Assembly (NCBI GenBank): GCA_013423385.1
Contig: BLZA01000030.1
Location: 310,001-374,000 of the forward strand
Origin: Naganishia liquefaciens
Lineage: Eukaryota; Basidiomycota; Tremellomycetes; Filobasidiales; Filobasidiaceae
Length of the DNA: 64,000 nucleotides
Direction of reading: 5' to 3'
Part shown: in pieces, positions 33,646 through 45,900 of the stretch
Numbering within the stretch: the first letter of the stretch is position 1
Layout: every line of letters starts with the position of its first letter
Notes under the pieces: generated by a model
Told to the model about the DNA's origin: nothing
Databases searched by the model: none
Seen by the model: only the letters and a program-made list of their open reading frames with translations
Made by a program: the position numbers and the translations under genes

Positions 33646-35162
33646 TCAATCGTCCTTTCTCCCCGTCCGTCGCGACGTCAATCCGGCTCCCTCGGCTCGT
33701 TCCTCCCTCCCTCCAATCGCCACCCCAAGCGCACCGCCCATTCCCTCCTCACTGACGCGCGACGAAGCCGCCATCGAACTGACCCTCACCTCGCTCGGCA
33801 CCCGTCGCGGCGGCCCGCCAACAGGCGATCCCAACGGCGGCAGCTGTATTCCCCCGGCCGCCGCCGCCGCCGCCGCCGACAACGATGAGGACGACGCTAT
33901 CCGGCGCGGACTCCCCCTGCGCTGCGCAATACTGGGCGTCCCTGCCTGACCCGGCGCGGCCAACAAGCCCGGACCGGACGCGGGCGAAACACCCCCGTCC
34001 CGCGCCGGGGTCGCATAGCTCCCATTGCCGCTGCCCGAACCCTCGCCCCAGGGAGAATACGTCCCGCTGCTCCCCTGATGCGACTGTTGCGCCGAGAGAG
34101 TCATGCCCGATAGTCTCGGCGAGGGCAACGGCGACCCCTTGAGCGGCGTCCGTGGCGCGATGATCCCTTCGTCGTGTTGTCGTCCGCGCGATGTCCTTCG
34201 CGCGCCTGGGACGAGCGCAAGCACAGGCGCCAGTAGAGATTTGACGAGGGATGTTGGGCCACGGCTGGTCGTCGTGTGTGGGTGGGATTGCGAAGAGAGG
34301 TAGTCGTAGCCCTTTCCGGATTGTATGTCGAGCGAGAGATGTGGCCGATGCGGAGACGAGGAGAGGTCGACGGTACGGCCCAGTCCCGAGGGTGTTCCCG
34401 GTGCTTGGTCTACGTCAGGGTCAGTGCCGGGGTGGGAGGATTCGCCGCTTGAACAAGGAGGGGGACCACTCACCCATCTGCGGCAGCACATTATCGTTTG
34501 CGCTCAAGCTCAGGAACAAGAACAGCGGCACAAACCACACACACACGGCAAAGAACGCGGCGACATCCATAAACGTTGGTCCTTGCTTTCCCGCGCTCCC
34601 GCCAGCCTGCTGCCTGAACCGCTTGGCACTGCCGTTCCACCGCTTTGCCTCCTGGGCCTTTTCGGCGAAATAGAAGAACCAGAGGAAATGATCGGCAACG
34701 ACCATGACGCACGAGCCGAGGAAGCGTGCGCTCGTGAGCGAGAGAAAGGGCCATGTCGAGGTAAAGTTTTGAAGGTAGACGATGTGGGCGGCGATGCTAA
34801 AGAGGATGAGTAGGAGCGGGAGGCCGTCGATGAGGTAAAGGAGGATATGCAGGGCAATAATGCACTGAGACGAGCGAGCGTCAGTGAGAATGCGTACACG
34901 GCGACGAGGCAACTGGACAAACAAGCACTCACATAGATTGCCCGTATACCAACAGTCTTTGCCGTCTTTGAATGCTCCTCTATCAACTCGGCGAGCCACA
35001 GCAATCCGCTCGCTGAAAGAGAACAAGATCCGACCGGTCAGCCGAAGAATCTCGCGCGGCTGATCGTTTGCCCCGGCAGTGCCGGTCCTCACCGAGGGAG
35101 AGGGTGACGAAGAGAAAGGTGGCGATCGCGCCTGCGTATGAGAGGATGTGCAGGAGTGTCAT
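33646..35162 (-). CDS. SVP26: SVP26/TEX261-family ER-Golgi membrane protein with long C-terminal tail
   Basis: Svp26 is a four-helix ER/Golgi cargo adaptor that loads mannosyltransferases into COPII vesicles. The start MTLLHILSYAGAIATFLFVTLSL at 35162 joins, through an intron, ASGLLWLAELIEEHSKTAKT, then HILLYLIDGLPLLLILFSIA, FLSLTSARFLGSCVMVVADHF, FFAVCVWFVPLFLFLSLSAND, all in family order. Yeast Svp26 is about 230 residues; here the core is followed by about 260 Ser/Pro/Gly-rich residues ending near 33646, including an eight-alanine run coded by GCN repeats. The core identification is firm. The tail is one open frame joined through a GT-AG intron near 34.4 kb, so it may be cytosolic and disordered. 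A 201-bp gap separates it from DID2. Confidence 0.9.
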
Positions 35163-35363
35163 GATGCGTGGCGCAATGGGACGAGCATGAGCATGCAGCA
35201 GGCGGCGTCGAGGAAATCGAATACGTTGGGCTCGACGGTCGCTTCATGACGCGGCACACGGTGCGCCCCGCTCAAACGGGCGAGCATATCATCATCTCAC
35301 TGCCCGACCTCGTCGCAAGTCGTCGACCGTGCGCAGCATCCCTCGTCGCTGCCCACAGCCATC

Positions 35364-36895
35364 ATGAGCAACCTCGAGAGTCAGTCCCGTCCCGAGCCCT
35401 GTCCCCGTGGCGCCCGCTGATCTCCGCCGCGTAGAGTCCCTCTTCCAGCTAAAGGCGAGTCTCTCTCACACGCGCGCGCGCGCGGTCACTACGACAAGCT
35501 TCCCCCCTCCCGTGGCTGATCCGCGCATCTCGAGCATAGTTTACTGCAAAGAGTCTCCAGCGACAGGCAAAGAAGGCAACCAAGGATGAAGGCGCAGAGA
35601 AGCAAAAGCTGAAAAAGGTGGGCGTCGCATAGGCGAGCCAAAAAAGGCGTGGGATTCCGTGGTTGACGTCTCCCTCCAGGCTTTGCAGCAGAACAATACC
35701 GAGGGCGCACGCATCTATGCCGCCAATGCAATCAGAAAGCAAAACGAGGCGTTGAATTTGCTGAGGCTCAGTTCGCGGATCGACGCCGTTGCGAGTAGGG
35801 TCGAGACGGCCGTGACGATGCGGCAGGTGACGGGGAATATGGGGCAGGTGGTCAGGGGGATGGACAAGGCGATGGAGACGATGAATCTAGAGAGGGTGAG
35901 TGTGCGAGCGATAGCGAGCGACAGGCACTTTTCGAGCGAAGCGAAGGATAGGAGGCGCCCCAGGTACGAGGCCGTCGCAGGACGGCCGAGAATACACCCG
36001 AGCGACCGAATGGAGCGAGAATACCTGTCTCGTCGAGCGAAGCGAGATTCGATACACCGCAAGCAAGGACGTCGTTGGGAAAGCGAGACTTGATTTCGTC
36101 GAGTTCCACCCAGCGTCAGTCTCGCATCGAGCGCGTCATCGACTGGTATTCCCACCGGTGAACTCTTCTTCTTGTCTCGTGCTCCACGCTAAGTGCTCCG
36201 CGAATGGCTCATTGCGTCTTCTTCCACGAAACGGGAAATGAAGGCGGACGGCTATAGGCGTTTTGCAACGTTTTCCATTTCACGCGATTTTTTTCTTCAC
36301 AAGGATATTCTGGCGGGAACGGCTGTTGCGGGGCCAGGCCGGGATCTTCTCAGATGACGTGCCGCCACCCGCCCTCATCTCTTATGAGAAGCAGTCATCG
36401 TCGCGGTTCAAAGAGCTGTAACGGCCGTCTCCGGTCTAGATACAGCTGTCCTAATGATGTGCCTGTCGCAACGGTTCTCGGACCACCGCCGGCGTCAATA
36501 ACGATTTGCGCTCCCAAATGAACCGTCACTAACCTAGCCTCTAATTTTCGTAGATTTCCTCCGTAATGGACAAATTCGAGACACAATTCTCCGACCTCGA
36601 CGTCCAAACCTCCTACATGGAACAAACCATGTCCTCCTCCACAGCCACCACCACGCCGCAAGATCAGGTCGACGCACTGATCAATCGCGTCGCCGACGAA
36701 GCCGGACTTGAGCGGCAGCACGAGTTGGGCACGCGCGCCAAGGTGCCAGATGTGGCAGTGCAGCAAGAGGAAGCAGAGAAGCCCGTGGGCGAGGAAGATG
36801 CGCGTCTGGCGGAGCGACTGAGGGCGTTGAGGGTGAGTAGTACGTGCGGGCGGTGTGACGGAAGCTGACTGGTCGATTGCAAGCCCGCTACGTGA
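35364..36895 (+). CDS. DID2: ESCRT-III accessory protein Did2/Vps46 (CHMP1)
   Basis: Did2 recruits the Vps4 ATPase to disassemble ESCRT-III on endosomes during multivesicular body formation. Exons 35364-35379, 35435-35454, 35540-35617, 35680-35895, 36554-36832 and 36884-36895 give 206 residues, the family size. Blocks are [93 protein letters not shown], and [21 protein letters not shown]. The C-terminal MIM1-like helix ends ERLRALRPAT by splicing to 36884; without that splice it ends a few residues later. The second intron (35455-35539) has a GC donor (GCGAGT), required to join FQLK to FTAK. The fourth intron is about 658 nt, far longer than its neighbours. Confidence 0.95.
35896..36553 (+). 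other. Long DID2 intron with hairpin
   Basis: At about 658 nt this is roughly ten times the usual intron length here. It begins GTGAGT, ends TTTTCGTAG, and contains the perfect hairpin GGCCGTC-GCAG-GACGGCC at 35970-35987 and two copies of GAGCGAAGCGA. An 85-codon minus-strand frame crosses it, probably by chance. It may hold an inserted repeat or a structured RNA; I could not identify one. Confidence 0.6.
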
Positions 36896-37350
36896 TGACC
36901 TTGATTGCTATTGTTGTATTAATCGGTTACTCTTGACTTGTACACGCGATGCATGTGTATCGAAGTCTGCGGCATCTCGTTATACGTGTCCAAGTTTTCC
37001 GACGTCTCACCATTCTCGCATGACGCTTCTTCCTCGACAGCGACCGCTTGGAAAAGAGCGCTTTCCACTGTCGCGGTAAAAAGAGCAAAGATCCCATCGG
37101 GAGCAATGAAGCCTAACAGCCGATAAAGGACTAGCAGTGTCCGACGCAGGTTCCTACTGTCATACGACTACCGCAAGCCTCGTGCAGTAGGTCAGCGAGG
37201 ATCTTGCGCTCGCAGACAATAGCTGTTGAGGCACTTTTGTTGGCGTTCTCAGAAGCGCTGGGTTCCCATGGCTGCTATACCTGAAACATCTCCCGTACAC
37301 CGAGTACAATCTTCATGCTCATCTATCTTGTCAGGTCATGAATACTCATC
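36896..37350. other. Intergenic region between convergent DID2 and MFS genes
   Basis: No gene is seen in these 455 bp. The interval should hold the two 3' untranslated regions. Confidence 0.5.
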
Positions 37351-39715
37351 CTATACCTGCCCATTCTGCTCCCCTCGTGCCTCTTCCTTCTCACGCGATA
37401 CTCTTTCCTCCTCCACCGCAAGCGCTCTCGCAAACTTGCTCCGTTTTCGAATCTCGGGTCCGTAGAAGAACGCAACAAAGGGCACGACGGCGAGCAGCGT
37501 AGCGAGGCAGCCAAATAGAAAGGATCCCCATCGTGGGGTCAGGTTATTGTAGAGTTGTCTCGTGAAAAAGGGGAATGCGCCTGCCACCATGTTTCGCATA
37601 AAGGACTGGCCGGCGAGAGCCGAAGATGCGTAGATAGTGTACGAGTCGGCCAAGAAGTTGAAAACGCCCAGACTGGAAGGAACGTTCAATATAGTTGCTG
37701 GATACTCTGCCGAAAGGAACTCACTAGATACAGAAGACGCCAAAGATGACAACTACAATCCCGATGCAAGGTGCGATATATGTGATATCCGGGAACGCTG
37801 AAGAATAACGTCAGTAGTCGAAGGTAAAGCAAATCTGGCGACTCACAGGTCCAAGCGTAAATGAAGCATCCTACTGCAAAGCAAACCCCACCGACCATGG
37901 CGGCGTACAGTCGTGCCTCTGGTCCCCTGGTTGCAACGTTTTTGCGGTACAAGTATTCTTGGTAGAAGTTGAATATGAATGACAGAATGGTACCAATGCT
38001 GACCGGTTGGATGAGCACCTTACACGGAAAGCGAAAGAAGGACAACTCACGACATGGAGAGGTAGACGAGACCCACGCGACCTGTACCAAAACCGTATAG
38101 TTGCTGGAATATCAGAGGTATACTCTGCGTGAGAGCGTAGAATACGCCCCACGCCATCGAAATCCATAGACTGAAGAAGAGCACAATAGGTTCAGTGACC
38201 AGAAGCCCTATCAATAGGCCGGAAAGTCAGAATGGTTATGATAAGAGACGAAAGAAAGTCGGTGAGCTCACAGATTGGTCGGGTCAAGCTAATCTTGACA
38301 AGATCGGATAGCTTGGGCTTGTCGACCTCTGATCTCGCTCGATATTCGAGTTCGACCGACGCATTAGTCGCGTCCTTGCCGCCTTGCTTTCGCATCTCTT
38401 TGCGCATACGGGCCGCTTTCCGACGGAGAATGACACCATCCCGGGTTTCGGGAATAACGAACATGGCAGGAAGAAACGCGCCAAAGATGATGATTTGTAT
38501 CCATTGAATCCACCGCCATTCCAGGTCAGGTCTGGCCTCGACCCAGGACATTGCTATTGGCGCCAAGCCTATAGAGAGGGAGGATTGTCAAACATCATCC
38601 CACTGTCCCTCAGAAAACGACTTACTGTTGCCGAGTACTGCGCACAGAGCAAACATGCCCATCTTGACGCCTCGTCTGATAGACGTCCCTTCAGCGGGAA
38701 TCAACATATCGTCACTAGCTGTGCTTACTCTGAAGTAACCCAGATGTCTGCCAGTGTTCCGCCTACCATGGTCGAACCGACAGATCCGGCGCCGCCTTGA
38801 AGGAAATGGAATACGAGTACCAATGCCATGCTCTTTGCCCTGTAACGCAGAACAGGGTTAGCGATCGTTGATCCTTTGATTCGATGGCAAAGCTCACCTG
38901 ACAATCGGGAAGAAGAAGAGCCAATACAGGATGCCCGTTACGACATATAGAGGTTTCCTTCCAAATTCTTCGGATCCACTTGACAAGACCAGCGGGAAGA
39001 TGGCAAAGCCCCATGCATATACACCGAGGCCGGCGGCTGCTTGTAGAGCGGTACCTCCGGTATCGACCTCCATGCTCGGTTCGCCGACCGCGTACGCCCC
39101 CGTGTTCCAGCTGGTGGCAAATGTGTAGAAAATGGCGACAGTGGTGATGTACCACTTGCGGCCTTTGGTGAACTGAAACGGGTCTTTTGTAGACCCTGGG
39201 GAGAATTCGACCTACATAATATACATAGCCAGGGGGTCAGTCACTCGAGGAATGAGCGGTAAAATCTCAAGACTCACCCATACTGTCCGGCCCTCCCTTG
39301 TAAAAAGGTAACCGTCGTCTGCCCATGAGTCTTGGCTATCGGTGAGCCCCACCGCCACGGTATTTTCTTGCTTTTCTGACTTGATGACCGGCTCAAGCGG
39401 TCCTTCTCCGTTATGAGTCGCAGCTACTGTACGATCGGACGAATGACATGGCGACACTGTTCCTTCCTGTGGAGCAACGGGACATGACCTCCCTGCTTCC
39501 TCATGACCTGTCCTGCCGAGTGGTATATCATCCATGGGTCTGCCCGAATCCATAAAGTTTTCGTGCCCATCGGCATGCCGTATGCCACTATGCCGGCTCG
39601 GTACACGATCCAGCAAGTCCCGTTCCAAAACCTCGACTTCATGCTCGAAATGACTTTTGCGTCGCGAATGATGTCCTGGCCTTGTCTGTCTGGCCGCGGG
39701 ATCTTGTCTCTCCAT
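37351..39715 (-). CDS. MFS transporter, DHA1 (drug:H+ antiporter-1/polyamine-type) family
   Basis: Major facilitator proteins of this family export drugs, polyamines or other small organic compounds at the plasma membrane. A cytosolic N-terminus of about 150 residues, rich in charged residues (HFEHEVEVLERDLLDRVPSRH), precedes the membrane part. The membrane part includes SPGSTKDPFQFTKGRKWYIT, the SEEFGRKPLY motif (motif A type), HFLQGGAGSVGSTMVGGTLAD, a central loop with RRKAARMRKEMRKQG, and ITYIAPCIGIVVVIFGVFCIYL. The last exon carries NFLADSYTIYASSALAGQSFMRN and FFTRQLYNNLTPRWGSFLFGC, typical of DHA1. Short introns interrupt it. Substrate cannot be inferred. The start at 39715 (MERQDPAARQ) is the first in-frame ATG with an open path; an alternative ATG lies upstream. 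Confidence 0.88.
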
Positions 39716-40762
39716 CGTGACGGCTGTTGAGACGGGACGAAGTAGGGTGCACGCAAACTCGCCGGTAAGTCGGCCAATGTTTCAGGTTGTGGGCAGCGGG
39801 ATGGCAGCGATCGCGGAACGGGAGAAGAGGTGACCGGGAATCCGGGATGATAGCTGGTTACAAACGCCTGGCTGAGTGTACGGTTTATGAGGACGGCGTC
39901 GGTCGTTCTAAGTTGCAGATGAAGCAAGCGATGACTCGAACATTTCTTTGCATTCATCAGGACAGAATTATTACCAACCGACAATTTCATCGGCGACGTC
40001 CTGTATTACTTAGCCAGAGTCAAAATAACCGTACCCAGAGGCGCTCGGCAAGCTTGCCTTCCGAACATCGGGCGAGAGCGAGCGGCACATTTTACAAGGG
40101 CGATACCAGCTGGCGATACCAGCTGCGAGACGAAAAGCTACGGATATCGACACCATAGGTCTCGTCACGAATCAGGCGGCCAGGAGCTCATCAAGGTCGA
40201 CGGCGATGGCCCTGAGATGGAGCTGTCAAGCAGTTGTCAAGCTCTCTATCGCTGTCGTGATACAGCTCGCCATACTGTATCATGGGCTTGATCGGAGCGA
40301 ATTCGGATAGATTTAATCGGATATTCGGAAAGCATCGCCGCGGCCCGATACGGCCATTATTTCCAGCATAAGGCATACTGTCCGTCAGTTATTAGAGCTG
40401 TTATTGACTTGTCATTCGCCATTTGATAGCTGTTATTCCATCAACATCATTCCGAACTCGAGATATGCAGATCCGCACATAGTCTACAATTTCGCAGTTT
40501 GTGCACGACACGTACGCAAGTACACAGCTATGTACACAGTAACCTATCGTGCTCGCGACTTTGGAATGATGCACTCGGGCCGACGCCAATGCAAGGTCAT
40601 GCTTGGGCGAAAGAGGTATGTACTGGAGAAAAGGCTTCTCCCGGCAATGATTTCGGTATGCTCGTATCGAGGCGGAATGCTGCACGCTGTCGCATGATTA
40701 TGGCTATATTTCATGTCGCAGCCATGCATAACTCTCATGGCTAGTATCTCTAGAGCTCTCCT
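39716..40762. other. 1.0-kb intergenic region
   Basis: No gene is recognised. It contains a perfect tandem duplication of 13 bp (40099-40124) and AT-rich stretches near 40300-40330. It is upstream of the MFS gene and downstream of the APD1-type gene, so it probably carries the transporter promoter. Confidence 0.5.
40099..40124. repeat. Perfect 13-bp tandem duplication
   Basis: GGCGATACCAGCT occurs twice in direct succession. It lies about 590 bp upstream of the MFS transporter start. It could be a local replication slip or paired regulator sites. Confidence 0.8.
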
Positions 40763-42368
40763 TTACCACTTCAACAAACTCTTTCCCTTTCGTTGACAAA
40801 CACCCTTGACAGCTTTAGAGGTTTTCGTCTCCTGCTCTTCGTTCAACAAGTCCGGTCTTACGGCATTTCCAGCAGATCGCAGAAGGCCCGGCAAGATCTT
40901 GCCGCCGAGGATGGTCTCCTTCACGACTGCCGGGATCTCTTGTGGGGAAACACGGCCATAGTAAAGCGTTGCGCCGCTAGGGAAGCAGATCTGCAGGTGG
41001 CCGTGAGATCCAAGAATCATGATGGGAGGGAATAGACTCACGATCATGACACCTGCATACCGGTGACCGCCGAGATGGCTGATCCGGAAGATACCGACCT
41101 CGCCATTCCCGTCTTCATCATCTACGGCTTCGATCGCCCTCAATCTCTTCTCAATCTCGGCTTGCAAATCATCTCGGGGCACATCGTCGAGCGGAGGATG
41201 GCTTTCTTCGAGATGATCGGCAGAGAGTGAATCGCCTTTCAAATCTATGGAGACCTGATGCTGTTCGAGAGAGTGTATCAAGGCCTTTTCTAATAAGGGA
41301 GCGGCGATGTGACACCTCTTGTCCCGACGTTTATGCGAGCCTGAGGGAATCGTGAGCGTCGAACCGATACATTCCAGCCCTCCAACTCACATAATAGAAC
41401 GACCGCACGATAAGGCAACGTCCACGTCCGCCTGCCAGCGCGTTTTTGGCCGTCCTGATGCTCCACCAGATCTGTCAACACCCCACGAGCACCCTCGATA
41501 TCATTCGGAACATCCAGCACAACTTTCCAGTCCGGGATCGAGAGCACAGTTTCCCGATGACCTTCGTGTGACTGCGAGACCAAAGAAGAGCTAAAAAGCA
41601 TGGTCCCGGGCTGTTTGGGAATACCCGTCGAGGCGGACGGTTCTACCTCTGCGCCAGCGGTATCAGGAATTTCGTAGATCCCCTGCGGCAGGCCGTTTTT
41701 CCCCACTACGAGATCCACATGGCCTGGCTGCTTGGTGGATTCCTGCACAGCCGCCGGTGGCGGAGGAGCCGACTTATTCTCCTTCTTGCTCTTGTCCTTT
41801 GGCGGGGGTGGCGGTCCAGGTGTGATTCCCTCAGCTTCGAGCAGGGCGCGGTTCAAATGATGCGATAGCCCTGTCTCGTCTTCCGTGTGGTCGTGTGGCC
41901 AGTCTGATTTCCCGGTCGAGACGATCAGCTGCGTGATGTGAGGATGGTCAACAAGGACTCGTTTGACGAACGGAACATTAACGTCACGCTATTCACCTGC
42001 CGTGGTTGAGGCTTTGAACTACCCAAAAGGTCCGTTTCCCAATCGACGTCGAACCCTCGCGGATACTGCACGTGCGTGATATCACCGGCACCGGCCTCAT
42101 CACACCCTTCCTCGTGCTCTTGACACCCAAAGCAGTCCTCGCCGCTCACTGGTACGCCAAACCGGGCCAGTTCGTCCGCGAGCTGGCGTTCGGCCCCGGC
42201 TCGGCCTTGATGACTATTGGGATTCGTAGCGGACGGGGATTCGAGGCTGAGCGAAGTGATATCCGGTGTCGACGTGCCTGCTGATGAAGATCCCGGTGCA
42301 GGCGTTGACGGTCCCGAGCTGAAGGAGGATACTGTGGACAGCAGATTTTCGCTGATTTTGCGGAACAT
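40763..42368 (-). CDS. APD1: Apd1/Aim32-type thioredoxin-like [2Fe-2S] protein (sucrase/ferredoxin-like)
   Basis: Apd1-family proteins are thioredoxin-fold proteins with a 2Cys/2His [2Fe-2S] cluster, linked in yeast to hydroxyurea and pyridine-thione tolerance. The start MFRKISENLLSTVSSF at 42368 is chosen because upstream frame is not conserved. Spliced LIVSTGKSDWPHDHTEDETGL, HHLNRALLEAE, then VVLLCSHKRRDKRCHIAAPLLE gives the C-x8-C ligand pair, and GIFRISHLGGHRYAG gives the H-x3-H pair. FPSGATLYYGRVSPQEIPAVVKETI closes the domain. Four exons joined by GT-AG introns are visible. The cluster ligands are all present, so the protein should be functional; an electron partner is not visible nearby. 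Confidence 0.88.
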
Positions 42369-42951
42369 GTCGAGGAAAGCGTGGGTCGGTCGTTTTCTCA
42401 AGCGTGAGAGGCTTTTGACACACTGTCGAGCTGGAATTTCGCGAATTGGAGTACAAGGAAGATGCTGTCCTCGAGAAAGGTGGTGATAGCTCGACTGTCG
42501 AAGAGAAGAGCACACAACGCAGAGTCGAGCTGAGGATTTATGAATGGATGAGGATGCGTTCTCAACGCGCATGCATATTCTGCTTCTGAGTTTGGGCTGC
42601 GCACGCGCATCGGCCGGGACCGACGCGGATACAGATCGCTCTGACGTATCCGACGACTCCGATCCACTTGCTATGCTGCCCTATCCACTTGTCTACCCTA
42701 TCCATTTCTCCACCTTGTCCCACTTTTCCTTATCACCAATCCACGGTGCACTCATATATGTCATGGGGAACGCAATATTGGCCCGCAGAATCGTCTATGG
42801 ACTCTTTTGTCTTGGGCCATCTTTCTGCGCCAGCATATACGGCAGGGGCTCTCCTCTAATCGTCCAACCATATCGGATGACGCGTCGCACAATCGGGTCT
42901 CGAGATTGGCATGATGAACCATATCTCGCTGTGGGACAGCCATCTTCCAAT
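42369..42951. other. Intergenic region between APD1 and NIC96
   Basis: A 583-bp stretch with short frames on both strands that show no domain. It is 5' of the APD1-type gene and 3' of NIC96. Confidence 0.5.
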
Positions 42952-45900
42952 CTATAGTCCATGAGGCGCCACGCATGCATGAACGCATTCATAGCAGATA
43001 TACACAGCTATATCGTATAGAGAACGCTGATCCGCATTAGAAGAAAGCGTCTGTCGAGGAATGATCAGCCGTGTGGATGCGAGGACATCGTTGTATAGCT
43101 TACCTAGATTCGTCAGCTGCGCGTAAGTTTCGCTGTGCATCCTGTATCGCAGCATGCCTGCGAACATCATCAATGCCCTCGACTTTCTGCGCAGAGACTG
43201 CATGGCCTGGATAGAGAATATAAAGTCAGCATCATGCTCGACAAATGACTGGCATACGGTATTTACCTCTTGTCGCACGGCGCCACCGTAGACGTCAGCT
43301 TTCTTCTGCTGATGAAGCTCGAATAGACTGTTCATAGCCAAGACGAGGACCCTATCGATCTTCCGCGTAATGTTTCCGTCCATGTCTTTGAACTGATCTG
43401 CGGCTCGCGTAATGCCTGGAACATCGCTGTTGAGCGGAAGCACGCGGCTTTCCTCGATTTTCTAGAATGAAGGCAGAACAATCGATCAGAAGTTGGTTCG
43501 AGAAGTCAAGTCCTGGAACCTACGGCTAATGCTTTAGCATGGTCGCCCTGATCCGCTGCCGTCTTCGCTTCTCGCAAGCGACACAAAGTGTTATTTGCTT
43601 CAGCAAGTTTTGCAGATACGGGCAGTCGTTCATCCGCGAGGGATGCCACGGTCTGTTTGCTGTACGTGACAATGATGTCGGGTTGCGATTTCTCGCTCTC
43701 GTTGAATTGTTGTTCCAAAGAATCTGCCAGATGAGTGTTGAGAGCTTGCAAGATCTGGTCGTACTTTCCGGCCATTTTTAGAAGCTGAATGCGATCGTGA
43801 AGAGCGAGATCGGCTGAAGCAGCGTTGGCGAGTCTCGCTACGAGATTCTTGAGAGCCTTATCCGCGTCGCGAAGCTTGACCAATTTGATGTCGCGAGAGA
43901 TAGCGCTTGGCTATGGAAAGGCAAAGGCATCAACAAATGTCAGCTGTACCGTTTGAACTATACATACTACGATCTGTCCGTCGGCTGTTCTCTGGTCGAG
44001 CACCAAGGTGTATCCCTTTGTTTCAATGACAAGCTGCACAATAGTCTCCCAGCAAACATCGAGCTGCTCTTCTCCCAATGGCGGTGCAAGGTCACTGTTG
44101 AGGCCGATGAGGTAGATGTACTGGAGAGCGGTCGTCGGATCTGACTTGGCGAAGCTGCGCACATATCGCTGAATCAATCGAGCGAAGTTGAAGTATTGCT
44201 CGTCTCCTATGCTTGTCACTGGAAGGCGGTGGCGTGTCAGCCGATCCTTTGGCAAGATCTGATGGGGTCGACTCACAAATTCCCGTCTCGGACTGCTGTT
44301 CCTTGCTGGGTACACGGAGAAGGCCATAGTATACTAGACCTATTGCGAAATGTACGGCGTCGATTTCCATCCTTGCCTTCTCGTGCAGGAATTGGATAGC
44401 CTACGTAGACGGCGTGAATAAAGCCACGACTCGGCTCGCATGACTTCACACTTACCAACTCGAATTGTCCGGTGATGCAGAGTTGTTGGAAATAGACCAG
44501 AGGACGAGTGCCTTGAGGGTCGAAATGCGCTTCTCCGGATCGAACGATCGTCTTCGCAAGATCGCTCAGGGTATATTTCTGCGTGGTCGCGTCTTGATAA
44601 CTGCTGCCGCTGGCCGTTTCCCGGATAAGACTGAGATGCATCCACGTCCAGTCTTCCATAGCATCGGTCACAACGGGAAGGCTTTTCCGCAGATCGAAAC
44701 GTCCGATCAGTTTGTGAATGGCGTATTTGAATGGATCCACCTGTTGCGGATTTCGGTAATGCTGAGTCCAGTGTGCGACGAACTTTTCGCGCCTGTCACG
44801 AGAAAGTCTACCGAGGATACAGTCAGATATAAGCGATGTCCTACTCATCCGTAGTCCAAACTTACCTGAGGTCCGGAGAGTTTGCCCATTCTTCCAGCCA
44901 TCTGTGAATATTTCTATCCGTGTTACTAAACGCGTGCTTGACACTTTGCGCCAATTCTACCGCTTCTTGTATATGACCTGCACGAATCAAGTAGAAGCAT
45001 TGCGGCCAGAAGTATGTTTTGTCGATTTGCTGAATATTCAGGCACTAGCAGTCAGCATGGGATACCGGGTCGGAACGGCTGAATTACCTCAAAGCTATTC
45101 TTGTAAGGATGGTTGCTCAAGGTCAATCGAACATATGCCTGAATCTTGTTTACGATTCCCGGTGTTCCGCCCAGACGAGCTTCACTCTGCCGGTCCTGAA
45201 GCGTCTTCTCCACCAAAGCTTTAAACCTGAAAAGGAGTAAAGTCACCAATAACGGACGAAAAGCAAATGCAGACTGACCTGGACTCCAGATACTTCTTTC
45301 CTCCGTTTACGATGCGATTCGTCAGCTCGACCCTCTCTCTTTCCCCTTGAGCAGCATAGTAGCTGTTCACGTATTGCCGTTGGGGAATAGCATCGCCAAG
45401 GAACTCGCCATCCCGCACGTTTTGTTCGCCAACAATGGATATGAGTATGTCGAAGCTATCGGACAGAAGCGGAGATCGCTGAAGAGGAATGCATTGAGCA
45501 TTGAAGACGACCGCCTGCCTGAAAGTTCCACTTACACCCTCGCTGTCTTTCGCCATGACCTGTTTCATATAGCTCAACAAACCGAAGTGCCTGCCAGTTT
45601 TGCGGTACTGGTTAAGCCTCTGCGAGATGTCGCAAAATCAGTTTGAGAGGATTCTTGAGATGAACGGACGCACTTTGATAATTTGATCGCATTCCATCAT
45701 TCTTCGTTGGGCCTCGATTGAATCAACGCCAAATCCTGACGAATGACCGGATGAAGGGCCGTAGGTACTGTTACCCAGTGCAGATCGATTGAGAGACTAA
45801 GAAGTATATGAATGCGCGTTCGTTCGCCATCAGTCTGTCTCTGCTCACTGCTCCCAAAGTGCTCCTTCCTAGGCCGCTGGTCCTGGAGTCGTTGTTATCG

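Noticed and set aside
35715-36155. Minus-strand frame of 146 codons
   Set aside because: Mostly antisense to DID2 exon 4 and the long intron; no domain recognised.
36395-36766. Minus-strand frame of 123 codons
   Set aside because: Antisense to DID2 exon 5 and its intron; no motif.
42544-42957. Plus-strand frame of 137 codons
   Set aside because: Falls in the 5' flank of the APD1-type gene and overlaps other frames; low-complexity and no motif.
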